Assembly: GCA_037355855.1 (NCBI GenBank)
Contig: CM074758.1
Span: 2,949,001-3,013,000, forward strand
Length of the DNA: 64,000 nucleotides
Reading direction: 5' to 3'
Source of the DNA: Pseudo-nitzschia pungens
Taxonomy: Eukaryota > Bacillariophyta > Bacillariophyceae > Bacillariales > Bacillariaceae
Shown here: in pieces, positions 20,881 through 32,463 of the stretch
Numbering within the stretch: position 1 is the first letter of the stretch
How the letters are laid out: each line of letters opens with the position of its first letter
Made by a program: the position numbers and the translations under genes
Notes under the pieces: model-generated
Database searches by the model: none
Told to the model about the DNA's origin: nothing
Seen by the model: only the letters and a program-made list of their open reading frames with translations

Positions 20881-23800
20881 ATGGAGCATGAAGCACGATC
20901 GAAGACGAGTCGCACCAGTGGAGACAGCAATAACAATCTGGACGTGATTGATGGAATGAGTGAGAATGCCCATCGGCTGCCAAAACCGGAACCACCGCGC
21001 TCGTCGTTACCGCCTCTCTCACCAGGAAAGTCGCCTGCTGCTGCACCACCACCAACGGCAATCCCAACACACCCAGTTCCTCCCCTACCACCCCGCCCAC
21101 CACCCAGAATAAACGCCAGGGTGGGGCATGAGGCAGAAACAGAGACTGCTGCTTTGGGTGTCGCTGGCTCTGGCAGTGGAACTGGAACTAGTGACAAGAA
21201 TACCGACGAGACAGCACAACACAAAACTTTGGTATCGATACTCCACGGTCAGGACAACCTTTCCCACCATCACACGCGTACCCATAGTGCCGTCGACGCG
21301 AGGTTGGTCAATGCCGCTGCAAAGCAGAACCCGGAACACGAAAATGATAGCAGCAACAGCAGTGGCATAATCGGTCAGAATATCAGTCAGAGAAAGCAAC
21401 ACACACATCCCCGGCACGAACGCAAGGTAAGCTGGGGTGGGAAAACGATTGTCGTACCTCTGACAGAAAATGATGATCCGATGCCAACTCTGCTATCGGA
21501 ACGAATCAAGAGCCACTACAACGGCGACAACGAGGGCAGCGAAGCCGAGGAGAGTGACGGCAAGAAAGCAGGAATTGCCATGGCAGCATCGGAGCTCGTC
21601 TCTGCAATCGAGGCGAAAATGATGAGCGAGAGCATAGAAAATGTTGATACAATGGAAGCTCCCAGGCCTGCCAATATCAAACGCTCCGGCAGTCAGTGGG
21701 AAGATTCATCAGCAGCAGCCATCACAGTAGAAGACTTGGCCAAATTGCACCCCATTGAAAGTGAGGCAACTCTTGAAATCATCAAAGCTATTGAATTACA
21801 GGATCAAGAGCAACAGGAGGACCAGGACGACGATGGCGAAGTCCAAACCGAAGCCATCGCGGAAGCGTTCAAAGCCACAGACAACAAATTACTCGAGAAC
21901 GTCCCAGAAGGAGCGGAAGGTATTTTTAGCACTACCAAGATGTCATACGCTTCGACCGGCGTTTCAACGAGCACTCCGAGATCGGAGACTATACAAAGTA
22001 CGACCAGTAAGCAGCGCGACTTGTCTCCGCCACGCAGTGGACGTGGCAGGCTTCATAGCAATGCCAGTTCGACAGAAATTCGTAGCCTTGCGTCTGGTGC
22101 ACATGCATTTGGCCGGCATGGTCGAACGGACACAACGGCAACCGATCCAACCATCACATCGACTGCTAGAAGTCCTACAAGAAATTCTCATCTCCAACAA
22201 CCAGGCGACCATCGACGGAAACACCACCGGCGAAAAGAAACAATGGAAGAAAGACTATTTTTCCTCAACCAAGCTCTGGATGCCACAAATGGGGCTGGAC
22301 AACACGAAACGAGTTCAACTCATAAATTGAATCAAGACCGAACGAAGCAGGAGGAAGACGACGAAGGTTTCGCAATGAAGCATCATAGAGCATCCACATC
22401 ATTGGACCTATTCAACCAAAATCTTATACGCCTTTTTCAGGGCGTCGATATCACCCCGATTGGTCAGAATGAACGCGCTGTTGAGCAAGAAACCGTTCCG
22501 CTCACCCAAAATCTTGTTGCCACAAGCTCACGCCTATCCAGATTGAGCGACGATTCAGGAAGCACTTCCAGTACCGACGAGGATAAGAAAGAGGACGAAC
22601 AAGAACTAGTCGAGGTCGCATCTGGCGAGGATTTCACACCATCACAAGCAAGAGCGAAACGACATCATCAAAACGAAAACTCGAGTAAAGGTGCAGGATT
22701 GTCACAAAAGGGATCGTTTGCAAACGGTACCGCCACCGGGACTGCGAAGGAGAACGATCAGTATGGAAATGCAAATGGTGATATCGAATCGGGAGGTTCA
22801 CACTCGGAACTTTTTTTGCACTACACCGACAAGAAGAGACGGTCCGAATTTTCTCGGTTTCTAGGCAAGGTTGGGGTGATTCAGGATATCGGATTTTTCC
22901 TAAGACCACGCACTCCCACCTTGTTGTATTATCTCAAAAATCTTTCTTGGCTGGTCCTATTTGCAACCATTACTGCTGCGGCACTCTTCTATGGAGGTAA
23001 AAATCCTCCTCTAGATTACATCATGGCCGACTTGGACTTAGCTGAACAGGATACTAATAACACATGCAGCCGTCTTCCGGATCCAGCGTCCGACAGCAAC
23101 GGTACAAATCCGTCGTATTCTTGGTGGATTCTATTCCTACTTGTCCGAATGCCAATCACTTTGACGGTTGCATGGTCGATGGAAATTTTCTTGATCGAAT
23201 TTATAATTTTGGAATGCAAATGGGTAGGATCTTGCATGGGCCCTACTTTTACATTACTGATAGTTCAGGCAAATGTAAGTTCGTAGCTCAGACTCTTTTC
23301 CTGAAATCACTTCATGCGGGAACTTTTCAATGAGTTCCCTCGATGTTCAAGTTTACTAACTTCATTCTTTCTCTTGGTGCTTAGGGATGGCCGGCAGTGC
23401 TGTTTTTCTGGTCACTCTGCAACATAGTTATGCTCTGTGGTGATTCTCGATTCGCCAATCATTGGGGGTATTGGCAAGACTACATCGAGCTATTTAACGA
23501 ATGCAATTCTAGTGGGAACATTATTGCGCACAGTATGAATCTGAAAATACAGCTGATCGCTCTCGCTCTATCTGTTATTGTTGCCGTGAAACGCCTTCTC
23601 ATTGGCTTTCAACAAGGTCGGAAAACATTCTTGCATTACGCAGAAGAGCTGAGCAAGTTGATGAAAAAGATCCTGCTGATTTCTGAAGTTTCTAATCTTG
23701 CAATCCGACTCGAAATGGAAGAAGAAGAGCAGGATGATTTAAGTGACCCGGACGACGATAGCTTTGCCCATGACGATTTCAAAGTGAAGAGGCAAGCCAT

Positions 23801-25619
23801 ATCTGCCAGGCGGGCATCAATTGCAGGAATCGAAACAGCAGCACAAATAATCAAAGACGACATTGACAAAGAGGAGGGTGTTGATCATACCGATTACGAC
23901 GAAATTCAACAACAATCTTCCATGACATCGAAAACCCACGTCACATCGAAAACTAACACAACAAATTTCAGGTTCTTAATCTCTGATCGAGACAAGGAAT
24001 TGGTCACGGGCTTGCTCAGTCAATCTCAGAAACGCCGCATAGAACGGCTCCTTGGCAATTGGGAAGAGCCCGAGAAGGAAAAAATCTTGACTGAAAGTGT
24101 CAGCATTGGTGCTATTCTTCAATTCCGAAAATCATTGTCGAAGCTCGATTCGAAGTATCCTTTTTCGTATTCTTTCGGAAAGGCTGGGATGCGGGATCAA
24201 TGCGTTCGATCAGCTCAGAGTCTGTACCTGCGCCTGTTGGGCACATCGCCGGATCGAACGTTGCATTTCAATGTGCTGGGTTTGTTGGCATTGCAACCGG
24301 ACGGTTCTTTGAACGAGGACAAATTGAAGTCCCTCATCAAAGTCTTCCGACCCGATCGCGATGGGCGACTCAGCTTGATCGACTTCGTCAAGTCTGTGGT
24401 AGGTTCTAGCCCTTCGTTCGGTATGTTTTCCTTGTTTGTTATAATACAACCGATCTGTTCTTATTGTTGCCTTTCACAACCTCGTTTTCGAAGGATGCCG
24501 TCTACAAGGAGATGAAACTTCTCAGAGCGTCAGTGAGGAGCTCGCAAAAGATTGATAAGTCTTTCGAAAAAATCTTCAATGTGGTATTCTACTTTGTTTT
24601 GGCACTCTTGATCCTGAGTGCACTCGGCTACAACGCTCTTTTTGTTTTCGGAAGCCTTTCTTCTGTCATACTGTCATTCAGTTTTATGATTTCACAGGCA
24701 AGCTCCAAGTTTGTCGAGGGCCTGTTGTTCATCATTTGTAGACGACCATACGATATTGGGGTGAGTTTCATTGCCGGCGTCACACCCTTGGATTTCATTT
24801 CGATTCGAGTGTTGCACGAGGCCAGTTCCTAAAAGCCATATCGTCGGTTTCGCTGTTGTCTTGTCTGCGATGTCCACGCTCTGATTTGTGGTTTTTGATT
24901 CGATTCGATTCGATTCGATTCGTTCTTCGACACAGGACAACATCACAGTACAGCCTGTGAACTCGGAATCGAGCATGAACGGCTCGGCGTTTTGGATAGT
25001 TCGCGACATCGACCTGCTGACAACCACGGTCCTTTTCGCGTTCACGGGGGAGGTGGCGACTCTGTCCAACGGTTCCATCGCGAACTCGCGCATCATGAAC
25101 GGGGCCCGGTCCGCCCCCGCCGTCCTGTACGTGACGCTGAGGTTCGGCGTCGACACCAGTTTCGAGAAGCTCGAGATTTTTCGCGAGGCGGTGTCCCAGT
25201 ACGTGCACAAGCGACCGAGGGAGTGGGTGAAATTGTCGGACATCAAGAACTCGGACGTCTCGACCGAAAAGGGGTACGTGGAGTACCTTGTGGTTCTCCA
25301 GCACGTGAACAACTGGCAGGAGCTGGGTTCCTTGTTTACGAGCCGCAGCCACGCCCGCACCTTTTGCCACGAGCTCTCCAAGCAACTGGACATCCGGTAC
25401 AAGAGTCCGAGTCTCCCGGTGGACCTGAACTTTGCCGCACCTGCGGGCGCTGCGATCCGGGAATCGCTGGCGGGCATCCCCGAAGACCGCGTTCCCTCCG
25501 TTGTGCCTCAGCCACCGCACCCGTTTTCTTCCGATTCGGATCAGATCCGAGAGCTCACCGCTCGCTTGTCGTCCGATTCGGACATGATTCGTTCGCTCAT
25601 CAGCGACCGCCGGTTGTGA
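20881..25619 (+). CDS. MscS-type mechanosensitive ion channel
   Basis: Four exons: 20881-23274, 23385-24398, 24494-24760 and 24936-25619. All introns have GT-AG borders and phase 0; they are 110, 95 and 175 bases long. The product is 1,452 residues. The first roughly 660 residues are Ser/Thr/acid-rich and probably disordered and cytosolic. Transmembrane segments follow around exon 1/2 (LVLFATITAAALFYGG, ILFLLVRMPITLTVAWSM, AVLFFWSLCNIVMLCG). Exon 2 ends with a degenerate EF-hand loop (FRPDRDGRLSLIDFV). Exons 3 and 4 hold the conserved channel part, as in plant MSL proteins: LLRASVRSSQKIDKSFEKI, the pore-lining small-residue helix FSFMISQASSKFVEGLLFI, then RRPYDIGDNI and the beta-domain. Intron 3 contains a GATTC pentamer repeat. 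The subcellular membrane cannot be told. Confidence 0.9.
24895..24923. repeat. GATTC pentanucleotide microsatellite in MscS intron 3
   Basis: About six tandem GATTC/ATTCG units lie just before the acceptor of the last intron of the channel gene, in the position of the pyrimidine/branch region. This may be length-polymorphic. Confidence 0.8.
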
Positions 25620-26186
25620 GGATCGCGGCCTGTGGAGACTGCGTTGGCTGCGGTAGCCGTTTTGCGAAACAAGTACGCATGCACTAGTCCATCTCCGATG
25701 CAAGTTATACGCTACACGCTAGTATGCATGATCTATACATGCAATATACAAATACAGATCTACCGAATGTAGAATAAACTTCTAGATACAGCAAATACAG
25801 TATATAATCATGCCCTTCTTCGTACGTACGAAAGCAACACTCTGTTTGGCAGAGTGAAAGTATGATTCCTGATTCGCAAATTTGTGCCTTCCGAGTGTCT
25901 GTACGTGACTCAAAAGGAGAATCAGAGATGATGCGACTTCCGGAATCGTTGACTTGCTACATTGACCATCATCGCTTCCAATTATTCTATCATGCAAATC
26001 GCACAAGTACATTTAGTTGTTGTCTTTTTGATGTCACTAGAATAGAATATTACAGAATATTACAGTATGATGCCAATCGTCAAGAGTGGCATTCTTTTTG
26101 GTTCTTTGTCTCATTCTTCGTTCAATTGCTTGTTTGCCTTTGTATCAACTCAAAATCTTGGCTTCGCAGCGATTCATTGCAGCAAG
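25620..26186. other. Convergent 3' intergenic region
   Basis: 567 bases between the stops of the MscS and CUE genes. It contains short ATACA/TACAGAATATTACAG-like repeats at 25730-26070 but no gene that I can support. Confidence 0.4.
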
Positions 26187-27324
26187 TCACTTGCTCTTTC
26201 GCGTTTCGAATTCAATCATGTCATCGCCGTAGTCATCGTCGCCATCCAAGAGACCTCTGCGTTCCGCTGCAGCGCCTCCAGCTTCTTGCAGTCCTCCGCC
26301 GGCAGATACACCATTCCTATTCGGGTTGTTCATGTTTTTCATTTTGTTTTCAAAGTTATTCGCAAACAGTTGAAGCCTCCGACGTGCTCCGTCGCTCATG
26401 CCTTGAGATAACATCGAGCGTAGAGTTGTTAACAATTTTTTGAAAAATAATTTCGATACGTTTTGGTTGCCAATCGATCAAATTTGATTTAGATCGAACG
26501 AAATGGGACCACGCCAAAGAATTGCGAGGGATAATAAAACGGGGAAAAACGTGAGGCATACTAGGAAGAGTCGAAAGATACAGAATCGATCCGATTTCCC
26601 AACACACACACACACCAACATTGACGCAACCACACGAAATACGGTTTTGTGCCAAACCACAGCGCCATCACCGCACCGCACCGCACTGCAAGTCACTCTA
26701 CTCACTCGACAGTTTTTGCATGACGTTGACCCCCTCAAAGGGATTTTGGAACGCTTCTCCCCCGGGAGCCGCAGGGATGCGAGCATTCGAAGCCGAGACT
26801 GGACGAGCCCGTCGCTGCTGCCGTCCCGCCAGGTGCGCAAAGTCTGGGTTTCGAGCCAATTCTTCCGAGAAGAGCTCGTCTTGCAACATCCGCGCCAGGG
26901 TTTCGTCGTCCATCGGCGGTCCTCCCTCGGTGCTTGGTTGGTTGGACCTCTGCGACCTCCTCGGCGACGGTGGCGGGCGGAATCCGGGGAGGCGCAAAAA
27001 GTCGCTCGGGAGAGTGGTGGGTATTCCGCGTCCCGAGGGGTTCCGGTTGCTGCTATTGTCGCTGCTTCTGCTGCTCCTTCTGTTTCCCGCTTCTAATTGA
27101 CGCGCGAGTTGCTCGTCCATGGCCACCTGAGGTTCGGGACCCCCGTCTCGAAGTCGGTTCACCAGGAGCTGGGGGTCTTTGTCCCCGTGTTCGAGAATCA
27201 ACTCGCAGGTGTTTTCCATGTGTCCCTTTTCGTGTCGAAGGACGGCGTCCAAGGATTGTCGCGTCCAGGGGTCGCCGAACATGGCTTCGAGCGTCGCCAG
27301 GGCTTCTTCGTACGTGATTGCCAT
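26187..27324 (-). CDS. CUE-domain (ubiquitin-binding) protein
   Basis: Two exons, 27324-26706 and 26401-26187. The 304-base intron (GTGAGT donor, CAAG acceptor) keeps frame and joins VMQKLS to SMSDGARRRL, giving 277 residues. I chose the start at MAITYEEAL because the CUE domain begins at once; an upstream Met at 27414 would add 30 basic residues. The CUE fold spans about residues 5-55 (LATLEAMFGDPWTRQSLDAVLRHEKGHMENTCELIL), a three-helix ubiquitin-binding module. In place of the usual MFP there is MFG, which may weaken ubiquitin contact. The rest is disordered, with an ARMLQDELF helix and a final acidic GLLDGDDDYGDD motif. Role in ubiquitin signalling or trafficking is inferred. Confidence 0.72.
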
Positions 27325-28202
27325 GGTTCCGGGTGCAATTCGGGTTCGAGTCGGGGGAGTGCTGTCCTTTGTCTGGTTTTGCTTCCTGATGCTGCAGTCG
27401 CGGAAACGAGGCAAAAATGCTAGTCGTTCGCGTGGCTGGATGATTGGTTGGATAGATACTGTAGTAAGGTTACCGCGGTTTGATTGAGGTTCGATCGCGG
27501 TTTCGTTCCGGTCTGGGTTTGCCCGCTTCGCTGGAATGACTTCTGTTGATTGTGATGGAGGAACTATTATTGCTACGTTGTGAACATGGGAGTCGAATTA
27601 TGTTCGATTTCCCATTATTTTTCGTTCGTTTCACTTCGGGTCTTGCCCCACTTCCGGATTCCAGATCCGGTAAGGTTTACCGGTACAACGAGTAAGATTA
27701 ATTCTTACTTGTACGAGCACCGAAGTCACGAAACAGTTCTCTCCGGTTTGAATGAATCCTATCACGCGAGCATGGCTGCCGGTACGGACGTACAAATTGT
27801 TACAAGTAAGGTAACCTTACTCGTACAAGTACTGATATGTACGAGTAAAACCACCCCCGGCTGGATTCGATTTGGTACGACTGATCAGTAAAATTGAGTC
27901 CCGTTTGTCCTCCGCTCGCGCGCCTTTTCTCACGAGGTCGGATGGTCAATGGTCAGACGAAGTTCGAGAATACAGTAATACCGTAGCGTACGTAATAGCC
28001 TTACCGTACTCACTCTACTCGTACCCGGTACCAGAAATCAAACGATCTACCGTATTTTCGATCTTTCGACTTTCTGTGATTCCGTTTCCCATCTGGTCAC
28101 CTGTTTCATGTCTCGAAACGACGACGATCCTACACTGCTGTCCCACCGCACACCCCGCGATTCACCCATCCCCACCATCGCATTCTCCCTCCGCACTTCA
28201 CG
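27325..28202. promoter_or_regulatory. Divergent promoter region with recurrent motifs
   Basis: About 880 bases between the starts of the CUE gene (-) and the next gene (+). Motif words at 27460-27475 (GTAAGGTTACCGCGG), 27668-27720 (GGTAAGGTTTACCGGTACAA, TAAGATTAATTCTTACTTG), 27800-27850 (AAGTAAGGTAACCTTACTCG) and 27970-28035. No gene is seen. Confidence 0.4.
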
Positions 28203-29438
28203 ATGATTACTCCGGCACGAAATTCGCTTCGAACCCTTCGGTTCCTCTCGCACAAGCTCGCTCTGCGGGCCACGGCGTCCACCGTGTCGTCGTCGACTTT
28301 GTCGTCGTCGATGCCCACCAAGCGCTCCTTTTCCTCGTCGATGCAACAGCTGCCACCGGACGATCCCCAGGCCCAGTTCCAGCCCAAGCCTCCCGCCGAG
28401 CTCACCCTGGAAATGGCCAAGGGCATCCAGAGCGCCAACCACTTGATCCTCAAGCACGGCGTCGGCAAGCAGCGCCTGCAATTGCTCGCGAAAGAATCGG
28501 AACTCCCCCTGGTGGTCAAGTGGCAGCGCATGATGGAAATCTACCTCGGCGCCCAGCTCCACGTCGTGGCGGCGCTCGGCTACGAGACCAACGAGCAGGG
28601 GATCATGATGTACACGCAGCAACTCGCCCAGTTCGTCGGGACCAAGTGCGATCCGGCGGTCCAGGACCAGTTCCGGACCACCGGCCGGGATACCTGGAGG
28701 GAGATGCTGGTTCTGGCCTTTGACCTGGACCAGGATCTCATCGACGAGAAGTACGGAAACGAGCTCTCCATCGTCGATGCCCGAAACATCGTGCACAAGG
28801 TCGCTTCGGCGCTTATCGAGCCGCACATCCTCGACGAGGTTGCGACGCGGGTGAGTCGGTTGGTGGAATAGAGTGGATCCAAGTGTTTGTGTGTGCTTGC
28901 CATGTTTGTTTGTTTGTTCATTGCTTGCTGCTGGGAATGCAGTCATTGACGAATTGGAATCCCGCGATCCTTCTTTGGGATGGATTTTGTCATGGAATGT
29001 TGCAGAAAACCCACATGGCTCACACTGTGATACGAATGCTGTAACTCAATACAACACGATGCACTGCAACGGTTCACAATCCAACCTAACCCCGCACGAA
29101 TCGTCGCACTTTTACTTTCGCATTTCTGGTCGCAGGTGGGTCAGCTTCCGCCGCAATCGAACCCACAGATGGAAATGGGAATGAAGCACTCCATCATACA
29201 GGACGTCGTCGTCAACCAGGTGTACCTGGGAGGAGAGACACCCCTCACCGAGGAGCTGGGCTTTGGAAGCGGTGCCAAAGGGTACGCCCTCATGCAATAC
29301 GTCATGGCCTATCACGAGAGCGACCCACTCTGTATGCAGTATACCGCTAGCTCCATGTCCAAAATCTGGAAGGCGGCCGGCCTGGACCTCGGGGAGGCCA
29401 ACCCAGCGGCCGCCAAGATGCCCATGTCGGGTCTCTAA
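28203..29438 (+). CDS. Unrecognised protein, probably mitochondrial
   Basis: Two exons, 28203-28850 and 29136-29438. The 285-base intron (GTGAGT donor, CGCAG acceptor, phase 0) joins HILDEVATR to VGQLPPQSN, giving 316 residues. The first roughly 45 residues are rich in Arg, Ser, Thr and Leu and lack acids until QQLPPDD, as in a mitochondrial presequence. The body is mostly helical (LTLEMAKGIQSANHLILKHG, LVVKWQRMMEIYLGAQLHVVAALGY) with no catalytic motif I know and no transmembrane segment. I do not recognise the family. The codon use is markedly GC-rich, like the preceding CUE gene and the last MscS exon. Confidence 0.7.
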
Positions 29439-30070
29439 GGCAGATCTCTTGCGCACCTGAGTGTGGGTTGGCAGCAAAACGACATGGGTGCGATGCACCG
29501 CCGCAGCGGAAGACTTGTCGCAGGGAATAAATTTATGCTACTGGTATGATTGCCGGTAGACTGTAAAACTAATGTCTGAGACTTTCACAACACCGTTCTA
29601 TCGAAGGAGACCTCCCACCAGAAAAAGTGTGCCGTTCGATTTTGAATTCCGAACGGGGCTTCGATCCTACAACGGCAACTAGAGTGCCCTCCAGGGCCAG
29701 TCCATTTTCCGTTGCGCTAAATATTATTGTAACATACGAAACACTGTATTCACTTTTTGATGGTCGCGACTTCGTCGAGTGTTCTGTTCTGGCTTAAAAC
29801 GAAACCTCTCTCTAGGGCATGGTGGGTTGTTAGGAATATGATTCAAAGCTTGAAAATCTTCGACGATTGGAGACGTGGATGACAAAAACTCACCGTGCAT
29901 TGGTAACAGTTATCAAGTTTGATCCTTTTGAAACTGGCATGCAGAAACAAATGCAGTTTTGAAAGAATAGTATGGTAATCTTACTTGTGCGTGTACGTGT
30001 ACTACTTTTTCCATCGAAATAGAAAACTTGCAACTTTAAACTTGCCAAGAAAATGTTGGTGGATTGATTG
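29439..30070. other. Intergenic, no gene seen
   Basis: 632 bases: the 3' flank of the preceding gene and then AT-rich sequence up to the foldback element. The last ten bases (30061-30070, GGATTGATTG) are the left copy of its target duplication. Confidence 0.5.
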
Positions 30071-30338
30071 GGCGCTCGGAACGCAGATACGACAAATGAA
30101 GTCGAAGGGAACGCAGATGGGGTACTTCGGGTTGGAATTCTTTGGTTGGTACGCTAATAGGGTAATAAACCAAAATGGGGACAAATTCGGTACGCAGATC
30201 TGGTAATGAAAACAGATGATACTTCCCGCTCTATCCAAATATACAGTAATGTAATATTTTAATGATCCTCAACAGTATTTATGAACAGTAGGGCTATAAT
30301 GATTGCGTCCACCGGGAGAAAAACACGCACGGTAAATA

Positions 30339-30448
30339 TGCACGGTAACATGCACAATAACATGCACGATAACATGCACGATAACATGCACGATAACATG
30401 CACGATAACATGCACGGTAACATGCACGATAACATGCACGGTAACATG
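30339..30448. repeat. 12-bp minisatellite, direct orientation
   Basis: About nine tandem units of TGCACGATAACA with G/A variation at one or two positions. It lies inside the foldback element, in opposite orientation to the array at 30773-30872, so the two could pair as a hairpin. Confidence 0.9.
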
Positions 30449-30457
30449 CAAAATGGG

Positions 30458-30580
30458 TACAAACGGGTTCAAACGGGTTCAAACGGGTTCAAACGGGTTC
30501 AAATGGGTTCAAACAGGTTCAAACAGGTTCAAACGGGTACAGCAACCGGTTTCAAACGGGTTCAAACGGGTTCAAACGGT
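30458..30580. repeat. 10-bp GGTTCAAACG array
   Basis: About eleven units of GGTTCAAACG with minor changes (AGGTTCAAAC) inside the foldback element, directly after the 12-bp array. It encodes nothing plausible. Confidence 0.88.
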
Positions 30581-30772
30581 AAGATTTTTGAATCTACGTG
30601 TTAAATTTTTAACGATTAATCCGGTCGACCCGGTACTTAACTATTGACCGGGTAAACTTTCAATACTAATTAGAATATTTAAGACGGAGATTCAAATTAA
30701 TACATAGAAAACATTTTAATTATCGTATTGACGGTGGGAAATTGTTACTTGAGGTATTTTTTGTTAGTACCG

Positions 30773-30872
30773 TGCATGTTAATGTGCATGTTATCGTGCA
30801 TGTTATCGTGCATGCTATCGTGCATGCTATCGTGCATGTTATCGTGCATGTTATCGTGCATCTTACCGTGTA
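30773..30872. repeat. 12-bp minisatellite, inverted orientation
   Basis: About eight units of TGTTATCGTGCA, the reverse complement of the unit at 30339-30448. It is the second arm of the internal foldback. Confidence 0.9.
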
Positions 30873-31011
30873 TCTTAAGTAACCATTCGAGCTTCAATTT
30901 TACACGGGGAATAGTTAAAAATTTAACACGTAGATTCAAAAATCTTCTGTACCGGGCGGACGAGGTACAAACGGGTAGTACAGACCGGTCATAGTCGGTA
31001 CAACCCGGTGG

Positions 31012-31205
31012 CAGTACCTGTTTGTACCGGTTTGTTCCCGTTTGTACCTGTTTGTACCCGTTTGTACCTGTTTGTACCGGTTAGTACCCATTTGTACCGG
31101 GTTGTACTACCAGGTTGACCGGTTTGCACCGAGTTGACCGGTTTGTACCGAGTTGACCGGTTTGTACCGGGTTGACCGGTTTGTACCGGGTTGACCGGTC
31201 GGCCC
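31012..31205. repeat. GTTTGTACC / GGTTGACCG compound minisatellite
   Basis: First about seven units of a 10-mer close to CGTTTGTACC, then about five units of a 19-mer close to GGTTGACCGGTTTGTACCG. It is the inner right part of the foldback element. Confidence 0.85.
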
Positions 31206-31416
31206 GGTACAGAAGATTTTTGAATCTACGTGTTAAATTGTACGATAACATACACAATAACATCCACAGTAATAATCATTGTCATAAACGTTCAATAAGT
31301 AACCATTTCCAACTGTTTACCGGTAAATATCAATCACCGTATTAAATTTTCAATACACATTAGAACATTTAACATGGAGATTCAATTTAACACGAATGAC
31401 CGGGTTAATAGTTCAA

Positions 31417-31556
31417 AATACAAACGGGTAGATTTTTTGCAGTGGAAACCAGTACTGCAAAAAAAACCGGTTCAAACGGGTACAAACGGGTAGAGTTTTT
31501 GCAGTAGAAACCAGTACTGCAAAAAAAACCGGTTCAAACGGGTACAACCGGGTTTT
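31417..31556. repeat. Tandem pair of 60-bp units
   Basis: A block containing TTTTTGCAGTGGAAACCAGTACTGC and ACCGGTTCAAACGGGTACA occurs at about 31432-31495 and again at about 31496-31556, differing at a few bases. Each unit contains a small hairpin (GCAGT ... ACTGC). Confidence 0.75.
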
Positions 31557-31808
31557 TTTGCAGTTACCATGCACCGTGCGTGTTTTTCTCCCCATGCACG
31601 CAATATTGCCCTAGTACTGTTAAATACTGTCAAGCATATAGTGCAAAATATCATCTGTTTCATTACCAGATCTGCGTACCGAATTTATCCCCATTTTGGT
31701 TTATTACCCTATTAGCGTACCAACCAAAGAATTCCGACCCAAAGTACCCCATCTGCGTTCCCTTTGACTTCATTTGTCGTATCTGCGTTCCAGGCGCCGG
31801 ATTGATTG

Positions 31809-32463
31809 AATGTTACTGTCCGTGTTTGGTAGTCATAACCTTACCGTACTTTGTACGAAGTAGCAAGTAACTTACTGTTTCCATAGAAATTAATTATGGG
31901 ACGCAACGTAGAACTGGGGCATAAGAGTACTGATAGTAATTAAGATGTTGCTTCGTGGTACATATCGGGGGAATAATAAGAATAATATGATCAGATACCG
32001 TCGGCTTTCCGTGACAACCTTCTCGACTGCATCCACGTAACCCGAAGCTTTGGTTTTGACTTGTGAAAGCTACCAATTCTTCGTACACGTACCAGGTAAG
32101 ATCTTACCGTAATTAGCGATATCCCGTTTTCAGCGCCCAGATGAACCGAACCAAAAAAAAGAATAATACGAAGTAATTCCTTCGTAATAACAACACTACA
32201 GTAATACGATATACGGTACAGTAATAATCAACCCTGTTGTTTTGATCTCTTCTGCGCCTATAAAAATTACTGCCTTGGCCTTTTCCGAAAAGGACAACGA
32301 CAAACACCTCAACGGTTCCGGGACACTCCGTCTAAACACAATCAAGCCATTCTGGCACGCATCTCGCTACGGACAAGATCCGAAAGATCGAATCGTCCCA
32401 AATTTTTCGTGACAAGCGCAACGCAACGCAACGCAATAAGCACCTCGATCGAACCCAAGCACG
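31809..32463. promoter_or_regulatory. Upstream region of the Tudor-like gene
   Basis: No gene. Recurrent motif words at 31835-31875 (AACCTTACCGTACTTTGTACG, AAGTAACTTACTG) and 32085-32230 (GGTAAGATCTTACCGTAATTAG, TACGAAGTAATTCCTTCGTAAT). The rest shows nothing further. Confidence 0.4.

Larger units (their letters stand above)
30071..31798. mobile_element. Foldback element with 10-bp target duplication (Mutator-like)
   Basis: A 1,728-bp non-coding element. Terminal inverted repeats of about 150 bases are nearly identical (30071-30222 against the reverse complement of 31646-31798), beginning GGCGC-tc/ct-GGAACGCAG. It is flanked by a perfect 10-base direct repeat GGATTGATTG (30061-30070 and 31799-31808), the length typical of Mutator-like elements. 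Inside are nested palindromic blocks. A 12-bp array appears in both orientations (30339-30448 and 30773-30872). There are 10-bp GGTTCAAACG and GTTTGTACC arrays and three copies of a TTTGAATCTACGTGTTAAA arm (two at 30586 and 31214 direct, one near 30935 inverted). No transposase is present, so it would need one in trans. The superfamily is inferred from duplication length and long ends. Confidence 0.88.

Noticed and set aside
28203..29438. Assignment as COQ9
   Set aside because: Considered because of the mitochondrial presequence and helical body, but the COQ9 lipid-binding helix pattern is not there.
29985..30206. 73-residue protein rich in Trp and aromatic residues
   Set aside because: It lies mostly in the left terminal repeat of the foldback element; the inverted copy at 31.7 kb does not preserve it as a gene.
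30259..30604. Small proteins made of MHDN or MLSC repeats
   Set aside because: They are mere translations of the 12-bp and 10-bp arrays in several frames on both strands.
30339..30872. CRISPR-like array of regularly spaced repeats
   Set aside because: The 12-bp units are directly adjacent with no unique spacers, and the organism is eukaryotic; this is a minisatellite in a foldback element.
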